DNA of 64,000 nt from Vannielia litorea. GTDB taxonomy: Bacteria > Pseudomonadota > Alphaproteobacteria > Rhodobacterales > Rhodobacteraceae. The notes beneath the pieces are model-generated. The model did not search any database, was not told the origin of the DNA, and saw only the letters and a list, made by a program, of their open reading frames with translations. The position numbers were made by a program, and so were the translations under genes. Positions 8,582 to 17,191 of the stretch are shown here, piece by piece (position 1 is the first letter of the stretch; each line of letters starts with the position of its first letter). Where the stretch lies: the NCBI RefSeq assembly GCF_019801175.1, contig NZ_JAHVJR010000001.1, positions 2,852,001 to 2,916,000 of the forward strand, in the 5' to 3' direction.

Positions 8582-9825
8582 CCCTGCTGGCCGATCTGCT
8601 CTCGACCGTCTTCGAGCGCCGGGTGCGGTCCGATGCGGCCGCCCGGCTCGGCGACCAAAGCTTGGAGGAGCTGGCACGCGACCTCATTGGCAGTTCCGGC
8701 GAAATGTCGGGCCTCGCGCTGGCCCGCGCGATGCTTGACCGCTACGCTGCACTGGAGGACGAGGCGAAGCTTGCCTTCTTCCACTTTCTCGCGAGCGCGC
8801 TGGGGGTGGATCAGACAGCAGTGGGCGCGGCGCTAGAGGCTCTTGGCGAAGGCCAGACCAAGGCCAGCTACCGCGCGTTCATGGTGGCGTCGGAGCCACC
8901 GCGCCAAGAGCTGATCCGGCGGCTGAACCAAGTTCCCGGTGCCACTGGTGCGCTGGTTCAAATGCGGGCCGACCTGCTGCGGCTGGGCCACGGCGATGAG
9001 TCGCTGATGGCGCTCGACCTCGACTTTCGCCACCTCTTCGCCAGCTGGTTCAACCGGGGCTTTCTGGTGCTGCGCCCGATCTCATGGGAGACTTCGGCGC
9101 AGGTGCTGGAGAAGATCACCGCCTACGAGGCGGTGCACGCCATCCACTCCTGGGCCGACCTGCGGCGCAGGCTCGAGCCGACCGACCGGCGCTGCTTTGC
9201 TTTCTTCCACCCTGCCATGCCTTCGGAGCCGCTGATCTTTGTCGAAGTCGCGCTGACGCAGGGCATCCCCGGATCGGTGCAGGCGCTGCTGGCCGAGGGG
9301 CGCCCTGCCCTTCCCGAGGCCGAGGCCGACACGGCGGTGTTCTACTCGATCTCCAACTGTCAGGCCGGGCTCGCGGGCATCTCGTTTGGGAACTCGCTGA
9401 TCAAGCAGGTGGCGTCCGACCTTTCTGCCGAAGTGCCGGGACTTACGACCTTTGTCACCCTCTCCCCCATACCAGGCCTTGCGGCGTGGATGGAGGAGCA
9501 AGAGCTTGAGCCCGGCGACGATACCCGCCTGCGCCAGCTCGCCGCCTATTACCTCACACGTGCCAAGGGCCGAGGCGACACGCCGCGCGACCCGGTTGCG
9601 CGCTTCCACCTTGGCAATGGGGCGCAGGTCCACATGCTTCACACTGGGGCTGACACCTCGGAGAAGGGCCACGCGCAATCACACTGCGTGATGGTGAACT
9701 ACCTCTACGACCTCTCCCGCGTGACCCAGAACCATGAGCGATTTGCCGAGAGCGGCGAAATTGCTGCCTCTGCCGAGGTGCGGGCGCTGGCCCAAGAGGC
9801 CGACAAGACACTGACTCAGGAGTAA
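8578..9825 (+). CDS. matA: Malonyl-CoA decarboxylase
   Basis: A 415-residue cytoplasmic enzyme that converts malonyl-CoA to acetyl-CoA and CO2. The helical N-terminal domain covers roughly the first 140 residues and the catalytic acetyltransferase-like domain follows. The family core is present: SISNCQAGLAGISFGN at 257-272 with the proposed catalytic Ser, and ARFHLGNGA at 341-349 with the catalytic His344. The start overlaps the matM stop (ATGA); a much longer upstream reading frame is only the shadow of matM. Together with MatB it turns imported malonate into acetyl-CoA. Confidence 0.95.
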   Translation: MTLLADLLSTVFERRVRSDAAARLGDQSLEELARDLIGSSGEMSGLALARAMLDRYAALEDEAKLAFFHFLASALGVDQTAVGAALEALGEGQTKASYRAFMVASEPPRQELIRRLNQVPGATGALVQMRADLLRLGHGDESLMALDLDFRHLFASWFNRGFLVLRPISWETSAQVLEKITAYEAVHAIHSWADLRRRLEPTDRRCFAFFHPAMPSEPLIFVEVALTQGIPGSVQALLAEGRPALPEAEADTAVFYSISNCQAGLAGISFGNSLIKQVASDLSAEVPGLTTFVTLSPIPGLAAWMEEQELEPGDDTRLRQLAAYYLTRAKGRGDTPRDPVARFHLGNGAQVHMLHTGADTSEKGHAQSHCVMVNYLYDLSRVTQNHERFAESGEIAASAEVRALAQEADKTLTQE

Positions 9826-9830
9826 CGCCG

Positions 9831-11348
9831 ATGGCCAACCCTCTCTACGACCGGCTGTTCGGCGCCCATGCGGGCAAGAGCACCCCCTTTCTGCAGCTGG
9901 CTGACGGGCGGAGCCTCAGCCACGCGGAGTTTCTGGCGATAGCCAGCCGCTTCGCCCATGTACTGGTTGCCGCCGGGCTGGAACCGGGCGACAGGCTGGC
10001 TGTGCAGATCGAAAAAAGCCCCGAGGCGCTGGCGCTCTATGCCGCCGCCGTTCAGGCTGGCGTGATCTTCCTACCGCTGAACACCGGATACACGGCGGAT
10101 GAAGTCAGCTATTTCATCGGAAACAGCGGCGCGAAGCTATTGGTCTGCGACCCGGCGCGCGCTGATGCGATGGAGCCGGTCGCGAGCGCTACGGGCGCGG
10201 CCCTGCTCACCTTGGGCGCGGACGGGGCGGGCAGCTTTGCTGACAACGCCGCAGGCCTGGCGGAGTCGTTCGGCACAGTTGCCCGTGGCGAGGACGATCT
10301 TGCCGCTTTTCTATACACTTCCGGCACCACAGGCCGCTCAAAAGGGGCAATGCTGACGCAGGCGAACCTTCTCTCGAACTGCCTCACGCTGGCCGATGAG
10401 TGGCGCTTCACGGCCGAAGACGTGCTGCTGCACGCCCTACCGATCTTCCACACACACGGGCTCTTCGTGGCGACCAATGTCACACTGGCGGCTGGCGGGG
10501 CGATGATCTTCCTGCCGAAGTTCGACCTCGACGTGATCCTCGAACAGATGCCCCACGCAACAACTATGATGGGTGTGCCAACCTTTTACACCCGCCTGCT
10601 CAGTGATCCGCGCTTCACCGCCGAGGCCGCTGCGCATATGCGGCTCTTCATCTCCGGTTCCGCCCCGCTGCTGGCCGAAACTCACCGACAGTTCGAGGGG
10701 CGGACCGGACAGCGCATTCTCGAGCGATACGGGATGACCGAGACCAATATGAACACGTCCAACCCCTACTACGGCGAGCGCCGCGCCGGGACCGTTGGCT
10801 TCCCACTTGCGGGCGTCGAACTCAGAATCACCAATCCGCACAGCGGCGCGGAGCTCCCGCAGGGTGAGATTGGCCAGATCGAGGTTCGCGGACCGAACGT
10901 GTTCAAGGGCTACTGGGAGATGCCGGAGAAGACCGCAGCGGAGCTGCGGGATAATGGTTTCTTCATCACCGGTGACCTCGGAATGGTCGATGGTGACGGC
11001 TACGTTTCAATCGTCGGGCGCGGGAAGGATCTGATCATCTCCGGCGGTTACAACATCTACCCCAAGGAGATCGAAGCGCTACTGGATGATCAGCCGGGTG
11101 TGCTCGAGAGCGCGGTGATCGGCGTTCCGCATGCCGACTTTGGCGAGACAGTCCTTGCCGTTCTGGTGCCGGAGCCGGGCGCTGACCCCGACATCGCCGC
11201 GATCGAGGCCGAGGTGAGCACAAAGCTTGCCCGTTTTAAGCATCCGCGCAGGATGGTGGTGGCCGAGAGCCTGCCGCGCAACACGATGGGCAAGGTCCAG
11301 AAGAATGTGCTGCGCGACGCCTACAAGGATGCCTTCGCCGAGAGCTGA
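9831..11348 (+). CDS. matB: Malonyl-CoA synthetase (acyl-adenylate-forming)
   Basis: A 505-residue member of the acyl-CoA synthetase superfamily that joins malonate and CoA using ATP. The P-loop motif YTSGTTGRSKG is at 162-172. The ERYGMTETNM adenylate motif, the hinge ITGDLG and the C-terminal catalytic lysine in NTMGKVQKN are all present. It starts 5 bp after matA and ends the operon, six bases before the converging GntR gene. MatB makes the substrate of MatA, so the two form a complete malonate-to-acetyl-CoA route. Confidence 0.94.
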   Translation: MANPLYDRLFGAHAGKSTPFLQLADGRSLSHAEFLAIASRFAHVLVAAGLEPGDRLAVQIEKSPEALALYAAAVQAGVIFLPLNTGYTADEVSYFIGNSGAKLLVCDPARADAMEPVASATGAALLTLGADGAGSFADNAAGLAESFGTVARGEDDLAAFLYTSGTTGRSKGAMLTQANLLSNCLTLADEWRFTAEDVLLHALPIFHTHGLFVATNVTLAAGGAMIFLPKFDLDVILEQMPHATTMMGVPTFYTRLLSDPRFTAEAAAHMRLFISGSAPLLAETHRQFEGRTGQRILERYGMTETNMNTSNPYYGERRAGTVGFPLAGVELRITNPHSGAELPQGEIGQIEVRGPNVFKGYWEMPEKTAAELRDNGFFITGDLGMVDGDGYVSIVGRGKDLIISGGYNIYPKEIEALLDDQPGVLESAVIGVPHADFGETVLAVLVPEPGADPDIAAIEAEVSTKLARFKHPRRMVVAESLPRNTMGKVQKNVLRDAYKDAFAES

Positions 11349-11354
11349 GTTTGG

Positions 11355-12044
11355 TCAACTAGCACCGTTCGGCTTGTTTATGTGCGCGCGAAGCGCACGC
11401 TCGCCCCGGGCAGCATCTAGCGCCAGCGCGGCCTCGGCGATTTCTTCGTGATCGGCGGCGCTGCGCCGCAATCTCTGCTCTAACGCCCCTGTCTCCGTCA
11501 GGCGCAAATAGGCGTGGATGCGGAAGCGACGGGTCTTGTCATAGAGATCACGGATTAAGTCGATCAGCGCAGGTGAGCCTGCGTTGGTGATGAGGCTCAT
11601 GTGGAAGGCCCTGTTTCGGTCATCCCAGTTTCGGACCGCTTGCGCGGGGTTTTCGAGCATCGCGGACTCTGCCTCTTTCAGGAGAAAATGGCGGCTGACG
11701 ATGCCCGCGCGCCACTCCGGCGAATGCCTTTCAACCGACCAACGAAACGCAAGGGACTCGAGCTCGGCGCGAAGGCGGGTATTGTCGAGCAGGGCTTCGG
11801 TTGTCATGTCCGACACGAAGAAACCGCGCTGCTCGACCGCGTCCACATAGCCCTCGCCGCAGAGCTGGGAGAGCGCCTCGCGGGCAGACGCGGCACTGAT
11901 CTGATAGGTCTCCCGGACCCATGTGACCTTGAGTTTTTGGCCCGGTGAAAGGCGGCCTGCAGAGATGTCATCGCGCAAAGCATCCGTCGCCGAGTGGATC
12001 ACCCCACCGCTCTCTCGCTCGACCCCCGAACTCTCCGGATTCAT
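11355..12044 (-). CDS. GntR-family regulator (FCD class)
   Basis: A 229-residue GntR/FCD regulator. The winged HTH covers about residues 15-80, with the recognition segment ISAASAREALSQLCGEG. The FCD effector domain shows the usual Asp/His metal ligands (NWDDRNRAFHMSL and a later ADHEEI). The ATG at 12044 has AAGGCG upstream and is preferred over a TTG 18 bp earlier. It is divergent from the SDR/TAXI operon, so it probably represses that operon through the ATATC-type repeats in the 69-bp gap. The effector is unknown. Confidence 0.88.
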   Translation of the reverse strand: MNPESSGVERESGGVIHSATDALRDDISAGRLSPGQKLKVTWVRETYQISAASAREALSQLCGEGYVDAVEQRGFFVSDMTTEALLDNTRLRAELESLAFRWSVERHSPEWRAGIVSRHFLLKEAESAMLENPAQAVRNWDDRNRAFHMSLITNAGSPALIDLIRDLYDKTRRFRIHAYLRLTETGALEQRLRRSAADHEEIAEAALALDAARGERALRAHINKPNGAS

Positions 12045-12063
12045 TTCGCCTTGCAACTCCAAA

Positions 12064-12090
12064 AATATCCGATATTATTCACCAATATCG
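12064..12090. promoter_or_regulatory. Putative GntR operator (AATATC-C-GATATT plus half-site)
   Basis: A perfect 13-bp inverted repeat AATATCCGATATT at 12064-12076 is followed by a further half-site AATATCG at 12084-12090. It lies between the divergent GntR and SDR genes. The region is strongly AT-rich compared with its surroundings, so it may also hold the promoters. Operator function is inferred from position. Confidence 0.5.
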
Positions 12091-12113
12091 AAAATGAGCA
12101 GGTCTGACTGACA

Positions 12114-12911
12114 ATGTATCGAACGATCGTCATCGGCTCAAGTGGCGAAATCGGCCGTGCCGTGGTGCAGGCTGCGCTCGTCCGTGGTGACAAGGTGTTC
12201 GGGTTGGATCTGGCACCCAGCGACCTGCCCGGGGCAGTTGGCACCGCCGCCGTGGACATTCAAAGCGAGGCCAACGTTGAGAAGGCTTTCGCGGCCGCAA
12301 TACAGCGCTTGGGCGGGCTTGATGTCGTGGTGAACTGCGCAGGCCTGATGACGCGGGGCGCCTTGCTTGAGACCAGCGAAGCCGACTTTCTGCGCACGAT
12401 CGATACAAACCTTGGCGGGGCTTTCCGCGTGACCCGAGCCGCCGCGCGAGCGATGCAGGCCGAGCGCGCTGGAGCCATCGTGCATATCTCGTCGATCCAC
12501 GCCCTGCGCGGCGCTCCCAACCGCGTGGCCTACGCCGCCTCCAAAGGTGGCATCTCGGGCTTTATCCATGCGGTGGCTGGCGAGCTTGGCCCGGAAGGCA
12601 TTACCATTAACGCCGTGGCTCCCGGCCCGACAGGGCGTGGCATGGGGTCAGCCCCGCATGACCGTGCCCGCGCGCTGGAGCGCACGCCCTTGCGCCGCGC
12701 TGCCCTTGCCGAGGAGGTCGCTGGCGCGGCCATGTTCCTCAGCTCAAGCGCAGGGCGCTTCATCACGGGCCACGTGCTGCCTGTCGACGGCGGCGCAAGC
12801 GCTACATTCTTTGCCGCATCGCACCTTGCGGGCGCGCACAAGATGCCCTTGGGTGCCGAAGTGGCGCCAAAGGCGCAGGAGAATTCTGTCATGGAGGAGA
12901 CAAACCAATGA
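12114..12911 (+). CDS. SDR-family oxidoreductase
   Basis: A 265-residue short-chain dehydrogenase. The cofactor glycine motif is slightly atypical (GSSGEIG instead of TGxxxGIG). The NNAG motif appears as NCAG, and the catalytic Ser, Tyr and Lys are present (HISSIHAL; YAASKGG). The Rossmann fold is followed by a short C-terminal tail past the usual family end (PVDGGASATFFA). It overlaps the TAXI binding-protein gene by four bases. It probably oxidises or reduces the compound imported by that transporter. No specific substrate can be assigned. Confidence 0.85.
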   Translation: MYRTIVIGSSGEIGRAVVQAALVRGDKVFGLDLAPSDLPGAVGTAAVDIQSEANVEKAFAAAIQRLGGLDVVVNCAGLMTRGALLETSEADFLRTIDTNLGGAFRVTRAAARAMQAERAGAIVHISSIHALRGAPNRVAYAASKGGISGFIHAVAGELGPEGITINAVAPGPTGRGMGSAPHDRARALERTPLRRAALAEEVAGAAMFLSSSAGRFITGHVLPVDGGASATFFAASHLAGAHKMPLGAEVAPKAQENSVMEETNQ

Positions 12912-13867
12912 ACGCATTCCTGAAATCGACCACGCTGGGCCTCGCCCTCGCCGGGCTCGCGACCGTCGCGGCAGGTGCCGAGACCCGTATCACCTACAAG
13001 TCGGCGAAAACCGGCTCGTCCTACTACCAGATGGGCGTCGAACTGGCAGAGGCCCTGAAGGCAGGTACCGATGGCGAAGTCATCATGACCATCGAAGAGA
13101 GCCAGGGCTCGGTGCAGAACGTGATGGAAGTTCGCGCCCGCGGCGCCGACTACGTATTTACCACCCCGCCCGCGCTTGCCACCTCCGCCGCTGCGGGGAC
13201 CGGTCCGTTCGAGGGAAAGGGCGACCCCAAGTTCTCCGAAATACGCGCGCTCTTTCCGATCCCCTCACTGACCATGCACTTCGTCATGTCGGCCGAAGCC
13301 GGCGCCAGCGCGCTGGCGGACATGGAGGGCCACTCGGTGCTGCTGGGCAAAGGCTCTTTCGGGGCCACCGAGGGCGAGAAGTACATCGAGCTCTTCGGGC
13401 TGACCGGCAAGGTCGAGATCGCTGATGCCGAGCTTTCCAACGCGGTTGCTGCACTGAAGAACGGCCAGATCGATGGTTTCGTGACCGCAGGTTCCTGGCC
13501 TGCGCCCAACGTGATCGAGGCAGCGGCCTCTACCCCTGTCACCGTGCTGACCATGTCGGAAGAAGAAATCGCACAGACTGGCCGGACCGCCATCACCATT
13601 CCGGCAGGCACCTATGCCGGACAGACCGAGGACATCAACACCACCTCACTGCCGGTCGTCGCTTTCACCACCACGGCAATGAGCGATGACACCGCCTACC
13701 TGCTCACCAAGACCTTCTGGGAGAGCAAGGCAGAGATGGCTGGAATGGCCCCGTGGTGGGATGGCGTGAGCACCGAGTTGCTGGGGGAGGTGAGCGGCAC
13801 CTTCCACCCGGGCGCAGCCCGCTACTATGAAGAGCAAGGCATCGCCCTGCCGTCCGGCGACATGTAA
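12908..13867 (+). CDS. TAXI-family TRAP substrate-binding protein
   Basis: A 319-residue periplasmic protein of the TAXI class, distinct in fold details from DctP. A signal peptide ends near residue 23 (GLATVAAGA). Family signatures include KTGSSYYQMGVELAEAL near the N-terminus and ALFPIPSLTMHFVM. It overlaps the SDR gene (ATGA), is preceded by GGAGG and is followed by the fused TRAP permease. It delivers the ligand to that permease. TAXI systems take varied organic acids and amino acids, so the ligand stays open. Confidence 0.88.
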   Translation: MNAFLKSTTLGLALAGLATVAAGAETRITYKSAKTGSSYYQMGVELAEALKAGTDGEVIMTIEESQGSVQNVMEVRARGADYVFTTPPALATSAAAGTGPFEGKGDPKFSEIRALFPIPSLTMHFVMSAEAGASALADMEGHSVLLGKGSFGATEGEKYIELFGLTGKVEIADAELSNAVAALKNGQIDGFVTAGSWPAPNVIEAAASTPVTVLTMSEEEIAQTGRTAITIPAGTYAGQTEDINTTSLPVVAFTTTAMSDDTAYLLTKTFWESKAEMAGMAPWWDGVSTELLGEVSGTFHPGAARYYEEQGIALPSGDM

Positions 13868-13957
13868 GGCCCTCTGCGAGGCCGGGGCTCACAGAAGTTG
13901 GCCTTCGGCCTCGCACATCGCGCGCCATAACCCTCTCTCGCCGTGAAAGACCCGAAC

Positions 13958-15778
13958 ATGAATACCGTCGCCTCGCCCCGGCCCGCCGGGAGCCCTTGGC
14001 TTGCGCTGGCCACTCGTTTCAGCGCCCCCTTCTGGCTCGCCCTTGCCGCCTTGGTGGTGATTTATCACATCGGCTTGGTTTTTTACGGGCTCGCACCAAA
14101 TCTTGTCAGCCGCCCTGTGCATATGGCGCTGATCCTGCCCTTCGTGCTCGTCCTCGGCGCAGCTTCTCCGAGCCAGAAGGCCAGTGGGGCAGTGTTGGCG
14201 GCGATCGGCTCGGGCGCGGCGCTGTGGATTGCTTGGAACTACAACCTGCTGGCCGATCAATACGGCTTCCTGGAGAGCACATGGCAGGTTGTCATTGCCG
14301 TGACTCTGCTGGCCGTGGTGATCGAAGCCGCGCGGCGCGCCATTGGCTGGCCCCTCCCACTGGTGGCCACCCTTGCCCTGCTCTACGGCCTCTTCGGCCA
14401 GCATATTCCCGGCCAGTTCGGGCATTCAGGCATTCCACTGTCGAGTTTCCTTGGGACCCTGACCATTGCGGAAGGCGGGATCTGGGGTTCGCTCACTGGG
14501 GTTTCGGTTGGCGTTGTCTCGATCTTCGTGATCTTTGGCGCCGTGCTCAACGCTGGCGAAGCCGGACAAGGCTTCATGAACGTGGCCTCCGCTGCCGCCG
14601 GACGTTTGAAGGGCGGTGCGGCGAAGGTATCCGTGATCTCTTCCGCACTTTTTGGCTCCATCTCTGGCTCGGCCTCGGCCAACGTCGCCTCGACAGGCGC
14701 TGTCACCTTGCCCGCAATGGAAAAGCTGGGCTATCCCAAGCGGCTTGCTGCTGCCGTTGAAGCTGTTGCCTCTTCGGGAGGTCAGATCATGCCGCCGCTG
14801 ATGGGCGCGGGTGCCTTCGTGATGGTCGAACTCACTGGCACCCCCTACACCTCCATCATGGCCGCCGCGATCCTTCCGGCGATCCTGTTTTTTGTGGCAG
14901 TCTGGGTCGGCATTGATGCCTACGCCCGCCACACCGAATTGAAGAGCGTCGCCCGTGAAGACCGGCCAGCCGGGCGGGACGTTCTGATAACTTCGCTCTT
15001 CTTCCTCGTGCCTTTCACCACGCTCCTAACGGCGATGTTCGCGGCAGGTTACACCCCTGAATACTCAGCCGCTCTTGCGGTGTTCGCCGGGGCTGCTCTG
15101 CTTTTCATCAATGGCAAACTTCAGGTGAACCGGGCGCAGGTCATCGAGCGGTTCGGCTCGGCGATCCTCAATGCGGCGCGTCAGGTCTCGATGATCGCTG
15201 CCATCATCCTTTGCGCGTCCATCATCATCGGCGTGCTGTCGATTACCGGGCTGGGGGTTAAGCTGACTTCTCTGATCCTCGAAGGCTCAGGCGGCATGCT
15301 CTGGCCCTCGCTGCTGTTGACGGCTCTGGCCTGCCTGCTGCTCGGCATGGAGGTGCCGACAACGGCAGCCTATGTGATCTGTGTTTCGGTGGCAGGGCCC
15401 GCGCTGACCCAACTTGGGCTGGAACCGCTTCAGGCGCATCTCTTCGTCTTCTGGTTCGCACTGCTCTCAACCATCACCCCGCCGGTGTGCGGAGCGGTGT
15501 TCATCGCAGCCGGGATGATCGGGGAGAACTGGCTGAAGGTGGCAATCACGGCGATGGCGCTCGGAGTCGGTCTCTACATCATCCCGCTGGGAATGATCGC
15601 CAATCCGGCGATCCTGACCCTTGCCGAAACCCCGGTGATGGCTCTGCTGGCGTTTTCACAGATCGCGCTCGGTCTCGCGCTTATCTCCTTTGGCTTGATC
15701 GGGATGCGGAAGATGGTGCCAACCGCAGTCCTGATCGGTGCCGGTGGCGCGGTGATCTTCGGTCCAGGACTGCTGTGA
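13958..15778 (+). CDS. TRAP transporter fused permease (4TM/12TM)
   Basis: A 606-residue integral membrane protein in which the small (Q) and large (M) TRAP subunits are fused, as is usual for TAXI systems. Many hydrophobic segments are visible. Core signatures are NVASTGAVTLPAMEKLGY and GGQIMPPLMGAGAFVM in the first half and STITPPVCGAVFIAAGM in the second. The ATG at 13958 is preferred to an upstream GTG at 13943 because the region between adds only five polar residues; neither has a strong ribosome site. It ends the operon and converges with frcR. Confidence 0.9.
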   Translation: MNTVASPRPAGSPWLALATRFSAPFWLALAALVVIYHIGLVFYGLAPNLVSRPVHMALILPFVLVLGAASPSQKASGAVLAAIGSGAALWIAWNYNLLADQYGFLESTWQVVIAVTLLAVVIEAARRAIGWPLPLVATLALLYGLFGQHIPGQFGHSGIPLSSFLGTLTIAEGGIWGSLTGVSVGVVSIFVIFGAVLNAGEAGQGFMNVASAAAGRLKGGAAKVSVISSALFGSISGSASANVASTGAVTLPAMEKLGYPKRLAAAVEAVASSGGQIMPPLMGAGAFVMVELTGTPYTSIMAAAILPAILFFVAVWVGIDAYARHTELKSVAREDRPAGRDVLITSLFFLVPFTTLLTAMFAAGYTPEYSAALAVFAGAALLFINGKLQVNRAQVIERFGSAILNAARQVSMIAAIILCASIIIGVLSITGLGVKLTSLILEGSGGMLWPSLLLTALACLLLGMEVPTTAAYVICVSVAGPALTQLGLEPLQAHLFVFWFALLSTITPPVCGAVFIAAGMIGENWLKVAITAMALGVGLYIIPLGMIANPAILTLAETPVMALLAFSQIALGLALISFGLIGMRKMVPTAVLIGAGGAVIFGPGLL

Positions 15779-15803
15779 GAGAGGCGGAGGGTCAGGCTGC
15801 AAC

Positions 15804-17015
15804 TCAATAGGCTGTCAGCCCGGCGTTCGCGTTCAGCAGAAACTGCGACGTGATCGGCGCGCTTGCCGCGCCGATGCCCCGGGCGGCCGACCCGATGCTT
15901 CCGGTTTCGATGCGCGGCTCGATCAGGCCGCGGGTGTCTTGATTGACAAGGTAGCGCCGCACCCGGCTCACTAGGTCGGTGCGGACCTCAGGCGGAAAGG
16001 CCCCGTCGATCACGATGGCCTCGAAGTCGATCACCGAGCAGATCGAGAGCGCTGCCTTGGCGAGCTCCTGTGCGGTTTGCGCCAACCAAGGGTCGACGTA
16101 GCGAGAGAGCATCCTCCAGTCTTGCGGCTGCTGCCACAGCAGGCGCGGATCCACCCCCGCCTCGCTCAGGCGCCCTTCGAGCAAATGGATCGAGGCCACA
16201 TCTATCAGGTGTTGAGACTCGCCCAGTGGTCCGGTGGTGCGCATGGAGCCCAACGCGCCCGCATTTCCCTGATTTCCGGCGAAGACGGTGTTGTTCAGTA
16301 CGACGCCACCGCCAATGAACGAGCTGACGAAGAAGAATGCGTAATCCCTGAATTCCTTGCCGCGCCCGTAGAGGTGCTCGGCATGGCAAGCTGCGGTGCC
16401 GTCATTCAGCACGAAAACCGGCAAGGGGCTGAATTTTGCGACCTCGGCAGCAAAGTCCACGTCCTTCCATGAGCGGAACCTCTCGGCCATGTCGCCGGCG
16501 AGGTCATGCCACTTCCACAGCTCGAAGGGCGCAGCGATGCCGATGCCGGAGAGCCGCCCCTGTTCCTCCGCCGTGAGGTGATCGAGAAACTGTGCCACGC
16601 CACGCTGTAAGAGCCCGAAGATCGCCTCCGGAAACGGGTAATCGTAGTGCTCCTGAATTTGCTGGCGCACGGCACCATCAAAGCCGGTGAGCACGAGGTC
16701 GGCACTGCGACGACCGATCTTGAAGCCGATGGCCAGAACCCCATTGGGGTTGAGGCGCATTGGGATCGACGGCTTGCCCACCTTCCCGCGGCTCGGGTCG
16801 CCCCGCATGATGATGCCGTCTTTCTCAAGCCGCCGGAGGATGATCGAGACGGTCTGCGGAGAGAGGTTAACCAGCCGGGCAATATCGCTGCCCGCCATGG
16901 CTCCACGGCGTTGTAGAACAGAGAGCAGGAGGCGTTCGTTGTAGTCACGAACACCCGCTTGGTTGACGCCACCGCTCAACCCCTTGATCTCGCTCCCGTC
17001 CATCACATTGGCCAT
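15804..17015 (-). CDS. frcR: ROK-family transcriptional regulator (FrcR-like)
   Basis: A 403-residue ROK regulator. The N-terminal HTH covers about residues 20-80 (GSDIARLVNLSPQTVSIILRRLE), followed by a sugar-kinase-like ROK domain with the Asn-Asp-Gly-Thr segment VLNDGTAACHAEHLYGRG. It is divergent from the fructose ABC operon frcBCAK, the same layout as frcR in Sinorhizobium meliloti. ROK repressors are usually released from DNA by the transported sugar. The AT-rich inverted repeat in the 176-bp gap is its likely site. Confidence 0.82.
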   Translation of the reverse strand: MANVMDGSEIKGLSGGVNQAGVRDYNERLLLSVLQRRGAMAGSDIARLVNLSPQTVSIILRRLEKDGIIMRGDPSRGKVGKPSIPMRLNPNGVLAIGFKIGRRSADLVLTGFDGAVRQQIQEHYDYPFPEAIFGLLQRGVAQFLDHLTAEEQGRLSGIGIAAPFELWKWHDLAGDMAERFRSWKDVDFAAEVAKFSPLPVFVLNDGTAACHAEHLYGRGKEFRDYAFFFVSSFIGGGVVLNNTVFAGNQGNAGALGSMRTTGPLGESQHLIDVASIHLLEGRLSEAGVDPRLLWQQPQDWRMLSRYVDPWLAQTAQELAKAALSICSVIDFEAIVIDGAFPPEVRTDLVSRVRRYLVNQDTRGLIEPRIETGSIGSAARGIGAASAPITSQFLLNANAGLTAY

Positions 17016-17055
17016 ACGAAACTTCTCTCGCTTGCGGAAGTAGGCCCGGCCCCAG

Positions 17056-17086
17056 TTAATAAATCAAGTTTATTTATTTATTGACA
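17056..17086. promoter_or_regulatory. FrcR operator candidate and frcB -35 box
   Basis: Arms TTAATAAA and TTTATTTA flank TCAAG at 17056-17076 (15 of 16 arm positions pair in the strict AATAAA/TTTATT core and one neighbour mismatches). A perfect -35 hexamer TTGACA follows at 17081-17086 on the plus strand. A repressor bound here would cover the frcB promoter. No convincing -10 hexamer was seen. AT-rich repeats of this kind are typical for ROK regulators of alphaproteobacteria. Confidence 0.55.
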
Positions 17087-17191
17087 GCCCCTGCGGAATC
17101 ACGGTTTCTTGGGCCTCAACCTCAGGCGGTGCGCCGTTCTGGGGGGATCATGGGAGATCCAAGTCAGTCATCATTTCCCAGGGAGGAAAAC

